Position numbers and translations under genes: made by a program. A DNA stretch of 32,371 bases from Fidelibacterota bacterium (GTDB lineage: Bacteria > Fidelibacterota > Marinisomatia > Marinisomatales > UBA1611): positions 1 through 32,371 of the forward strand of contig PBFM01000022.1 of the NCBI GenBank assembly GCA_002718655.1, given 5' to 3'. The notes under the pieces are model-generated. The model was given only the letters and a program-made list of their open reading frames with translations, was not told the origin of the DNA and made no database searches. Shown here one piece after another: positions 25,333-32,371 of the stretch. Each line of letters begins with the position of its first letter. Position 1 is the first letter of the stretch.

Positions 25333-25515
25333 ATGAAGAGTAAAATTCTTGATATTTTTATAGCGCTTTTTATTATGCTTACCATATATAATTGCGAAGA
25401 TGATCCCCTATTAGCGCCTCAAACGGAAACGGAAGAGGATGGTGGGAGTTATGGAAATCTGTCTTTAGAAGGTTCCATAAGCGATGGGAAGGATGATAAT
25501 CCAGAGTTGTTTTAA
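25333..25515 (+). CDS. Small lipoprotein preceding the TonB-dependent receptor
   Basis: This 60-residue protein has a hydrophobic signal (ILDIFIALFIMLTIYNC) ending in a Cys that fits a relaxed lipobox, followed by a short acidic, Gly/Ser-rich region (EDDPLLAPQTETEEDGGSYG). I recognise no family. The stop is two bases before the receptor start, so it belongs to that operon. Position suggests an outer-membrane lipoprotein accessory to the receptor or a regulatory leader peptide. Confidence 0.6.
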   Translation: MKSKILDIFIALFIMLTIYNCEDDPLLAPQTETEEDGGSYGNLSLEGSISDGKDDNPELF

Positions 25516-25517
25516 TT

Positions 25518-28013
25518 ATGGTTTTTCAAATTTCAAAAAACTCTAGTTTAAAAAAGGTTATATTATTTTTATTCTGCATTGGCATATATGCTGATGATCA
25601 TGACATAAATGTTTATGGTACGGTATTTAGGGATGGGAATAATGTACCACTCAAAGGGGCAAATGTATTGTTCATGAATAGTAGTGGAGCTGAATATGGC
25701 GCTGCTACTGACGGTAGTGGAAAATTTAGCATTGGCAATGTTCCTGAAGGAAATTATACGTTAACAATTTCCTTTATTGGGTATGAAGATTATAAAAAGA
25801 GTGTCATAATTGAGAAAGGAAAGAATTATAAGGTCGATGCTGTTTTATCCATTGAACCAATTCTAATGGCAAAGCTTGAAATAATTAGTGAAACCGATGA
25901 ACCATACCAAAAACTTCCTGGTGCTGCGACTGTAATGGGTATGCAAACATTAAAGCTAATTAATCCCATAGGAACTCAAGAAATGTTGGAACATATTCCA
26001 GGTGTTAATGGTTTTGCTGATGACGGAATTGGTAACTCTAGAATTAGCATAGGGATACGTGGGTTAAATCCTAGAAGGAGTTCGAGAGTACTCATTTTAG
26101 AGGATGGAATTCCGATACAACCCGCGCTTTATGTATATCCTAACATGTATTATAACCCTCCTGCAGATAGAATAGATCAGATTGAGGTTATAAAGGGAAG
26201 TGGTGCAATCCTATATGGACCTCAGACTATGGGGGGTGTGATAAATTATTTTACTCGCAGACCAAGAAATGAATTTGGTGGCACATTAAAGGTGACTGGT
26301 GGTGAAAATGGATATTTTAGTCTATTTACTGAAATTGGAGGCTGGGGAAATGAAAAAATAAAGCCCGAATTACAATTGCTTTACAAAAGAGGCGATGGTT
26401 TTAGACAAAATAATGATTTTGAGCAGTTTAACGGAACCTTAAAGTTGAATTATTTGAACTCTCCTAAAAAAAATATTTATTTAAAGGGAAATCTCAATTA
26501 CGAAAATTCTAATGCAACATATACTGGATTGACAGAGTGGTCCTTTGAGAACGAGCCGAGATTTAATCCTAAGGAAGATGATAATTTTAAAGTATTTCGT
26601 TCAGCATTTGATTTGATACAATCAGAAAAATTGAGTTCAACTATAACAAAGAGTACTACAGCATTCACAAGTTTTTTTGACAGACGTTGGTGGAGAGAAA
26701 ATGATATTTTTATTAAAGCTAGCGATGTAGACGAGGACAATCCTGAAGCGCAACCATACTACAGTCCATTTGACTTAGTTCGCGTAGGAAATGGGAACGA
26801 TAATTTTGGGATTTTAAGAACATTTTATGTATTAGGTATGGAGCAATCTTACAAAATTAAACACGAATTGATTAGTCGCTCATCAAAAATGGAAATTGGA
26901 TGGAGATTGTATTGGGAAAGGTTTATTGATGATAGGAAAACTGGTTTTACGGCTGATTCTATTTTTGCAACCGATGCAAGAGAGGGTGTTTATTTTAGGG
27001 GATCAGGTGATTCATTAATCATATTGGGAACGAGTCATCATTATGAAACTACCGCACTATCTGGTTTCTTAAGTGAGTCTATTGATTTTGGTTCATTAAA
27101 TATTAGGCTTGGAACTCGTTTCGAGGTTTTTGAACAAGAAAGAGTTGACCGAATGCAGGGTGCAAAATACCAAGATAAAACCTTGTATGTTTTATTACCT
27201 GGAATCGCCTTCTCCAATAATATGAAAGGAATAAATTTGTTTGGAGGTATACACAGAGGATTTACTCCACCATCGAGTGGTGCATTGAAAATATTAAATT
27301 TTGGAGAAAATTTAGATAATTCGGGACTTGATCTTGATTCGGAAAGAAGCTGGAATAAAGAATTGGGTCTTAGAGGCAACCTAAATATCCTAGATTATGA
27401 ATTGGCAGGATTTCATATTGACATTGAGAATCTTGTCGCAGCTGGTAGGGGAACTGCATTTAAAAACCTTGGAAAAGTTATAACTCAAGGACTTGAGGCT
27501 CGTTTTGATATGAAATTTTCGAAATTATCTGTATTACTACCTAATATTCATATTTCATATACCTATCTTTCAACTGAGGTTAAAGATGGAAAAATCATTT
27601 CAAACGTATCCGGATCTTTTGGTTCAGAGGTCAGTATTAATGGTAAGGAACTTCCATATTCCCCTAACCATACACTTACCTCTGGAATAGAATTCCAACC
27701 TTTTTTAGGTTTCTTATTAAGAGCAGACTTTCGATATGTTAGTAAGTCATATACTGATTTTGAAAACATAGAATCCACAGATAAAATTGGAGTTTCAGGT
27801 CCAATACCTGAATATGGCATTATTAATGTTTCTAGTAGTTATAGTTTGAATAAGAAATTGAAATTATTTTTGTCAGGAAAAAACATCACGGATGAAATAT
27901 ATATTGGTTCAAGATTACACTCAAATCCTGGACAGAAAGAAGCAAATATTAGCTCAGGAATCATACCAGGGCCTAGAAGGCAGTTTAATCTAGGTTTAGA
28001 ATATTCTTTTTAG
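25518..28013 (+). CDS. TonB-dependent receptor, FecA-like
   Basis: This 831-residue outer-membrane receptor has a signal sequence (to about residue 26). A carboxypeptidase-regulatory-like beta-sandwich follows (about 30-110, VYGTVFRDGNNVPLKGANVLF...), then a plug domain (about 115-240) with the FecA-type signatures GIRGLNPRRSSRVLILEDGIP and IDQIEVIKGSGAILYGPQTMGG. The 22-strand barrel ends in FNLGLEYSF. FecA-like receptors import ferric citrate or related iron complexes. The next gene encodes a DUF4856 imelysin-like lipoprotein, a family often linked with iron uptake, which supports iron or another metal complex as substrate. Expression may be controlled by the structured leader at 25219-25305. 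Confidence 0.9.
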   Translation: MVFQISKNSSLKKVILFLFCIGIYADDHDINVYGTVFRDGNNVPLKGANVLFMNSSGAEYGAATDGSGKFSIGNVPEGNYTLTISFIGYEDYKKSVIIEKGKNYKVDAVLSIEPILMAKLEIISETDEPYQKLPGAATVMGMQTLKLINPIGTQEMLEHIPGVNGFADDGIGNSRISIGIRGLNPRRSSRVLILEDGIPIQPALYVYPNMYYNPPADRIDQIEVIKGSGAILYGPQTMGGVINYFTRRPRNEFGGTLKVTGGENGYFSLFTEIGGWGNEKIKPELQLLYKRGDGFRQNNDFEQFNGTLKLNYLNSPKKNIYLKGNLNYENSNATYTGLTEWSFENEPRFNPKEDDNFKVFRSAFDLIQSEKLSSTITKSTTAFTSFFDRRWWRENDIFIKASDVDEDNPEAQPYYSPFDLVRVGNGNDNFGILRTFYVLGMEQSYKIKHELISRSSKMEIGWRLYWERFIDDRKTGFTADSIFATDAREGVYFRGSGDSLIILGTSHHYETTALSGFLSESIDFGSLNIRLGTRFEVFEQERVDRMQGAKYQDKTLYVLLPGIAFSNNMKGINLFGGIHRGFTPPSSGALKILNFGENLDNSGLDLDSERSWNKELGLRGNLNILDYELAGFHIDIENLVAAGRGTAFKNLGKVITQGLEARFDMKFSKLSVLLPNIHISYTYLSTEVKDGKIISNVSGSFGSEVSINGKELPYSPNHTLTSGIEFQPFLGFLLRADFRYVSKSYTDFENIESTDKIGVSGPIPEYGIINVSSSYSLNKKLKLFLSGKNITDEIYIGSRLHSNPGQKEANISSGIIPGPRRQFNLGLEYSF

Positions 28014-28086
28014 TTAAATGATTTATCGTTAACTAGAAATTTAGAAAAAGTCTATCGAATCTTGAAATTGATAAGATTTTCATATG

Positions 28087-28094
28087 AAAAGGAG
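28087..28094 (+). promoter_or_regulatory. Strong ribosome-binding site
   Basis: AAAAGGAG lies 8 bases before the ATG of the DUF4856 lipoprotein gene. Strong sites are uncommon in this window, so this gene is probably highly translated independently of the receptor gene. Confidence 0.7.
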
Positions 28095-28102
28095 AAAACA
28101 AA

Positions 28103-29380
28103 ATGATAAATAAAAACAAACTTCTTTACATCCTATCATTCATGTTAGTCATGTTTTTTGGGTGTGGAGATAACAATGATGATGACCCAGTTGTAGATAA
28201 TACAATTGATACCCCAACATCCTATACTTTTGAGAGCCGTTTTAGTTCCGGGGAAAGCAGTGTCTCTTATAATGGCCAGGTTGTGAGAAATCTTTTGATT
28301 AATGACATTAAGGGTCAATTCAAAGGAGGTAATGGAACTAAAGTGCTTAGTATGATGGCGAATGATGATGCTAGTGCACAGATTCTTACATCCGCAGGCA
28401 CCACTGTCCAATCTGCGTATCACGATATTTCAACTAGTCATCTAAATGATAGATTAACAGCAGTCTCTGATATAATCATTCCCGGTTGGGATAAAAATGC
28501 AGGAGATTTGCTTGGCGATTGGGTAACAGAGCTTGGTGATCTTGGAACTGATGTAACTACTAACGCAAATGGACTTAGGCTTGACCAGTTAGCTCAAAAA
28601 ACATTATGGGGAGCAGTATCATTTTGGCAGGCAACATCAAAATATATGTCCAAGATACCAGATGATGATAATACAATGTCTGATGATGGCGATCCATATA
28701 CAGCGATGGAACATCATTGGGATGAATCGTTCGGTTATTTTGGTGCTGCGAGAGATTATAACACTGGATACACTGATGATAATGATAGAAAGTCAGATCC
28801 ATATTATGATTCAAATGGAGACGGTTCCATTGACTTTAAAACAGAATATAATGCTGGTTGGTCTGTTACCGCAGCAAAAAGGGATCTTGTTGACGGTGTG
28901 AGTGTGGATTATGATTTCACTGGCACGATAATGAATGCGTATCTTGAAGGCAGAACGCTCATTCATAACCAAGCTCCACTTGCTGAAATTTTAGCTCAAA
29001 GAGACATCATTACTTCGACCTGGGAAAAAGTTGTTGCCGCAGTAACGATTCATTACATAAACGATGTTGCTGCAGATATGGCAGCTCTATATCCAGCTGA
29101 TTCAACAGCAGGTCCTGATTCAGAACTCTGTTCCGATTTGAATAATCACTGGGGTGAAATGAGAGGTTATGCGCATGGATTATTATACAATGTTCTTGAT
29201 ACTAGAACTTTATCCAATGATGACGCAGTCTCTCTATTAAATATTATGGGAACTGCACCCGTGTATCCATCTGCTGGAGAACAAGCATTTTATACATATC
29301 ATGGTATGTTATTGACATCCGCAAAAGGTATTTTGCAGGATGCTTATGGTTTTTCAGATGAACATATGGCTAATTGGTAG
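28103..29380 (+). CDS. DUF4856 (imelysin-like) lipoprotein
   Basis: This 425-residue lipoprotein has a signal peptide ending FFGC (Cys21), an Asp-rich spacer (GDNNDDDPVVDN), and then the DUF4856 domain (SYTFESRFSSGESSVSYNGQVVRNLLINDIK...). The conserved HHWDESFGYFGAARDYN and the later NNHWGEMRGYAHGLLYN fit imelysin-like helical repeats. Imelysin-like proteins sit on the cell envelope and are implicated in iron uptake. The gene follows the FecA-like receptor with an 89-base gap and a strong ribosome site, and is closed by a strong terminator. The exact ligand is unknown. Confidence 0.82.
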   Translation: MINKNKLLYILSFMLVMFFGCGDNNDDDPVVDNTIDTPTSYTFESRFSSGESSVSYNGQVVRNLLINDIKGQFKGGNGTKVLSMMANDDASAQILTSAGTTVQSAYHDISTSHLNDRLTAVSDIIIPGWDKNAGDLLGDWVTELGDLGTDVTTNANGLRLDQLAQKTLWGAVSFWQATSKYMSKIPDDDNTMSDDGDPYTAMEHHWDESFGYFGAARDYNTGYTDDNDRKSDPYYDSNGDGSIDFKTEYNAGWSVTAAKRDLVDGVSVDYDFTGTIMNAYLEGRTLIHNQAPLAEILAQRDIITSTWEKVVAAVTIHYINDVAADMAALYPADSTAGPDSELCSDLNNHWGEMRGYAHGLLYNVLDTRTLSNDDAVSLLNIMGTAPVYPSAGEQAFYTYHGMLLTSAKGILQDAYGFSDEHMANW

Positions 29381-29407
29381 ATTAAAACCTTTTTGATTTA
29401 TAATGAT

Positions 29408-29438
29408 ATAAGGGGTCTTATGGTTTAAGACCCCTTAT
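29408..29438 (+). terminator. Rho-independent terminator
   Basis: A perfect 13-base stem (left arm 29408-29420, right arm 29426-29438, with a GGGG/CCCC core) encloses a 5-base loop and is followed by CTTTTA. It ends the TonB-receptor/lipoprotein operon. Confidence 0.88.
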
Positions 29439-29457
29439 CTTTTATCTGTTAATTTGG

Positions 29458-30885
29458 ATGGTTATGAACAGATTAAATAAATTTCAACCTCAAATTTTTC
29501 TTTTGATATCTTGCTTGATATCAAGATTATGCACAAGCATATATTACATTGAAGATATTGATAGTTTGAGGTTTGCGCTTGGAGTTCAAGATTATAGTAT
29601 CATTAATCTTCAGCCACATTTTCCTGGATATCCAATTTTTTTATTTTTTTCAAAAATAGCTTTCTTTTTTACAAATAGCCTAGGAATTACGTTCTCCATA
29701 ATGGGTGGTATATCAATGTTTATCATTATTCACTTCATATGCAAATTAGCAAAGTTTGAATTGTACAGTCCCGCGGGACTATTCTGTTCTGCAACAATAT
29801 TTTTTAATCCTTTGCTTTGGATTATGAGCAATAGATATATGCCAGATATCTTTGGAGCAGCAATTATGGTTGCAGCGTTTTACTTTTTAATTTTACATAA
29901 TGATTCCAAATATAAATTAATTATTGGTTCCTTTTTAACTGGTATTCTTGCAGGTACACGTTTATCATATCTACCAATGATAATTGTACCTTTAGCTCTT
30001 GCAATATATAAATCAGATATAAGAAAATATCTGTTTTATTCATTTGCACTTGGAATAATTGTATGGCTTTTGCCATTAATATGGATAACAGGATGGGATG
30101 ATTTAATACTAGCTGCTTCAAAGCAAACAATCGGGCATTTCACAGATTTTGGAGGTACTTCTATTACTAATAATAACTGGAGCCTAAGGCTAAAATTTTT
30201 TTCTAGTTCCATATGGTCAGATGGATTTGGTGGTTATTTTATAGGGAGGCACTGGGTTACAATTATTTTGTCAATCTTGCTCTCTTTACTAATACTTTTA
30301 AGTAGAAATAACTTTATAAATAATTTTAAAACCAATGATGTGGCAAAATTATTATTTTATAGTTTTTTGGTATATTCGATCTGGATTCTTTTGTTTCAAA
30401 ATGTGGTCCATAAAAGTAGACACGTTATACCTCTTATAATTATTTTGCTTTACTTCCTATCGGTTGGACTGGGAGATGCTTTTTGGAAAAAACGCGTATC
30501 ATATATCTTTTCATCAATGTATATGATAACTCTAATTTTCATTTCAATTGTTTTAGTAATTCAACACAAGAGTCCTTCTGCAATTTCTAAATTGAAAGAT
30601 GATTTAATGAACATTGACACCAAGGAAACAATAGTAAGTATTCCGCTTATAAAATATTATCTAGAAACACATGGAATAAATGCCAACTACATTAATGTAA
30701 ATAGTTTAGATAAAAATAATATACCTGAGACCATAAATGATGCCATTCTTATAGGAGATTACACTGAGCTATTTAATGATAGCTACAAAGTAATCCTTGA
30801 TTCAATATATTTTCATAATCCTTACGTCAATAGGATGTGGCCAGAAATACATACCTTTAGATTGAGTAAGTACTTTGAACGATAA
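29458..30885 (+). CDS. GT-C fold membrane glycosyltransferase
   Basis: This 475-residue protein has about ten membrane segments. The first outer loop has the acidic motif EDIDSLRFALG followed by QPHFPGYPIFLF, the 'D/E...P-H/P-P-G-Y-P' pattern of GT-C enzymes (GT39/PMT-like) that use polyprenyl-phosphate sugars at the outer face of the inner membrane. A short C-terminal extracytoplasmic domain follows (about 380-475). The start is the ATG at 29458 or the one at 29464. It overlaps the next gene by 11 bases, so the two probably act on one glycan or glycolipid. The sugar and acceptor are unknown. Confidence 0.75.
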   Translation: MVMNRLNKFQPQIFLLISCLISRLCTSIYYIEDIDSLRFALGVQDYSIINLQPHFPGYPIFLFFSKIAFFFTNSLGITFSIMGGISMFIIIHFICKLAKFELYSPAGLFCSATIFFNPLLWIMSNRYMPDIFGAAIMVAAFYFLILHNDSKYKLIIGSFLTGILAGTRLSYLPMIIVPLALAIYKSDIRKYLFYSFALGIIVWLLPLIWITGWDDLILAASKQTIGHFTDFGGTSITNNNWSLRLKFFSSSIWSDGFGGYFIGRHWVTIILSILLSLLILLSRNNFINNFKTNDVAKLLFYSFLVYSIWILLFQNVVHKSRHVIPLIIILLYFLSVGLGDAFWKKRVSYIFSSMYMITLIFISIVLVIQHKSPSAISKLKDDLMNIDTKETIVSIPLIKYYLETHGINANYINVNSLDKNNIPETINDAILIGDYTELFNDSYKVILDSIYFHNPYVNRMWPEIHTFRLSKYFER

Positions 30886-32203
30886 ACATAAAATTGATAT
30901 CCTTGGTGGAGGCCCTGCTGGCCTATCAGTTGGCTATTTTGCAAGAAAAAAAGGATATGATATCTGTATATATGAGGGTTCATCTGCAGTTGGAGGCAAT
31001 TGTCGAACCATAAAAATGGGAGAATACAGATTCGATACAGGTGCTCATAGGTTCCACGATAAAATTCCATCAATTACAGAAGAAGTAAAAAAGCTAATGG
31101 GGAATGAACTTTTAAAAGTAAATACACCTAGCAAAATTTATTTTGGTGGAAGAATGATTGATTTCCCGCTAACCTTCTCAAGCGTAATGAAAAACCTAAA
31201 ATTATCTGAAATTCTTAAAATCATAGCGGAAAATCTTTTTAATATTTTTAAAATAAATGCTGGGCATAAAAATTTTGAGGAATTAGCATATGCCAAGTAT
31301 GGCCCTACTCTCTCAAACCTTTTTTTAATCAATTATACTGAAAAATTATGGGGTGCAAGAGCCAACGAATTACAAACTACAATCTCAGGTAATCGGCTCA
31401 AAAATCTAAATATCTATTCAATGATGATTGAAATGATTATGAAAAATAGTAAAGTAAAACACCTTGAAGGATCATTTTATTATCCAAAATATGGCTATGG
31501 GACCATTTTCGATAGTATTGCCAAACAAATTAATTATGAAAATATTAGCCTAAATTCAAAAGTGAAAAAGATTTTTCATGATGGTAAAAAAATTAAAGAA
31601 ATTGTCTTAGAAAATGGGAAAACCATAGAAGTCAAATATATTGTAAATACTCTTCCAATTAACTCTACCATAAAAATGTTAGATCCTTTACCAAACAAAA
31701 ATCTGATTGAAAGAGCAGATAACTTAAAATTCAGGAATTTAAAAATATGTCTATTGGAGCTCGATTTTCCAAAATTATCTAATAATGCGTCAATCTACTT
31801 TCCCGATGAGCACATTGCAATTACAAGAATTTACGAGCCAAAAAATAGAAGTCCTCTAATGGCTCCTAGAGATAAAACATCTCTTGCAATAGAGATTCCT
31901 TACAGCCAAGGAGACAGCATAAGTATACTGAACGATGATGAAGTGATTGATATGGTTAAAAGAACTTTAATTAAAGAAAAGTTTTTTAAAGATTCTGATG
32001 TGTTAGATAATAGATTGATTGATATAAAAAATGCTTATCCAATCCTTAAAGTTGGTGAGGAGGGAAATATTAGAGAGCTAGTAAGCTTTCTTCAATCATT
32101 TAGTAATCAAAAGCTTATTGGAAGAAATGTAGAGTTTGATTATTTACACACTCACAAAATTATGGATAAAGCAAAATTACTCGTAAACACATTGAATTTT
32201 TAG
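30875..32203 (+). CDS. FAD-dependent oxidoreductase, UDP-galactopyranose mutase/PPOX-like
   Basis: This 442-residue protein has an N-terminal FAD-binding dinucleotide motif (DILGGGPAGLSVGYFARKKG), the glycine-rich EGSSAVGGNCRT, and the DTGAHRFHDK segment typical of the UDP-galactopyranose mutase / protoporphyrinogen-oxidase-like group. It starts at a TTG inside the end of the glycosyltransferase gene; the next ATG is too late for the FAD motif. Context with a GT-C enzyme favours a role in nucleotide-sugar or lipid-linked sugar chemistry over heme synthesis. The C-terminus is complete (MDKAKLLVNTLNF). Confidence 0.8.
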   Translation: MNDKHKIDILGGGPAGLSVGYFARKKGYDICIYEGSSAVGGNCRTIKMGEYRFDTGAHRFHDKIPSITEEVKKLMGNELLKVNTPSKIYFGGRMIDFPLTFSSVMKNLKLSEILKIIAENLFNIFKINAGHKNFEELAYAKYGPTLSNLFLINYTEKLWGARANELQTTISGNRLKNLNIYSMMIEMIMKNSKVKHLEGSFYYPKYGYGTIFDSIAKQINYENISLNSKVKKIFHDGKKIKEIVLENGKTIEVKYIVNTLPINSTIKMLDPLPNKNLIERADNLKFRNLKICLLELDFPKLSNNASIYFPDEHIAITRIYEPKNRSPLMAPRDKTSLAIEIPYSQGDSISILNDDEVIDMVKRTLIKEKFFKDSDVLDNRLIDIKNAYPILKVGEEGNIRELVSFLQSFSNQKLIGRNVEFDYLHTHKIMDKAKLLVNTLNF

Positions 32204-32210
32204 ATGATAT

Positions 32211-32371
32211 TTAAACAGCGATTGTTTTGTCAGGCTTTTCTGATCTGATAATAACTTTATCAGTATTCCAAACCATCGACAGAGCGTAAAGCAAATGGTT
32301 GATGTCATCCTCGGTGTGTTTTGGTGTAACAGTTATTCTTAATCTTGCACTATCTCTAGGAACGGTTGGAT
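32211..32371 (-). CDS. PLP-dependent acyltransferase (BioF/Kbl family), 3' end only
   Basis: The last 53 codons of a minus-strand gene run off the window edge. The translated end has VPRDSARLRITVTPKHTED and DINHLLYALSMVW, the C-terminal signature of the alpha-oxoamine synthase family: 8-amino-7-oxononanoate synthase, glycine C-acetyltransferase and serine palmitoyltransferase. The ARLRI Arg helps bind the carboxylate. It is convergent with the FAD protein gene, eight bases apart. Which member it is cannot be told from this piece. Confidence 0.8.
   Translation of the reverse strand, partial: PTVPRDSARLRITVTPKHTEDDINHLLYALSMVWNTDKVIIRSEKPDKTIAV

Noticed and set aside
28058-28078. Hairpin (AATCTT/AAGATT) between the TonB receptor and DUF4856 genes as a terminator
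   Set aside because: Only six A-T-rich pairs with a 9-base loop; too weak to call as a terminator.

Overview
The window is a gene-dense, AT-rich stretch of a Gram-negative genome from the Fibrobacteres-Chlorobi-Bacteroidetes side of the tree. Two proteins end in type IX secretion sorting domains that begin PYPNPFNP. There is a FecA-like TonB receptor, a DUF4856 (imelysin-like) lipoprotein, an exosortase, and paired MMPL/LolA-like genes. Together these fit an uncultured marine lineage such as Neomarinimicrobiota (SAR406). That assignment is an inference from gene content; there is no rRNA here. Several starts are TTG, and many genes abut or overlap by 1 to 14 bases. No tRNA, rRNA, CRISPR array, phage gene or transposase was seen.

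Layout. (1) 76-1234, plus strand: a minimal exosortase locus, made of a ~58-residue substrate carrying its own sorting tail, the exosortase, and a small membrane protein. (2) 3689-1206, minus strand: thiamine pyrophosphokinase, a sodium:solute symporter and a CYTH phosphohydrolase, with overlapping ends. (3) 3771-7133, plus: an MMPL/RND exporter, a 105-residue membrane protein and a LolA-like periplasmic protein. (4) 14382-7145, minus: a six-gene run of membrane-linked sulfotransferase, START-domain lipid-binding protein, T9SS-exported arylsulfotransferase-fold protein, T9SS-exported leucine-rich-repeat protein, outer-membrane beta-barrel and FabH-like ketosynthase. (5) 14505-19133, plus: a second arylsulfotransferase-fold protein with a dockerin-like tail, then a second MMPL exporter and LolA-like protein, paralogous to those in (3). 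(6) 25053-19144, minus: a TetR regulator and a fadE-fadA-fadN beta-oxidation operon, with a palindromic operator in front of the regulator. (7) 25219-29438, plus: a structured leader, a small lipoprotein, a FecA-like receptor and a DUF4856 lipoprotein, closed by a strong terminator. (8) 29458-32203, plus: a GT-C membrane glycosyltransferase and a FAD-dependent mutase/oxidase-like protein, meeting the 3' end of a PLP-dependent acyltransferase on the minus strand.

The most interesting part is 3.8-19.1 kb. Two paralogous exporter/LolA-like modules bracket genes for making (ketosynthase), modifying (sulfotransferase, two arylsulfotransferase-fold proteins), binding (START) and passing through the outer membrane (barrel) something lipid-like. 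I read this as a candidate system that builds a modified, possibly sulfated, lipid and moves it to the cell surface. A fatty-acid degradation operon lies next to it. Only the families and their arrangement are seen; the product is inferred.
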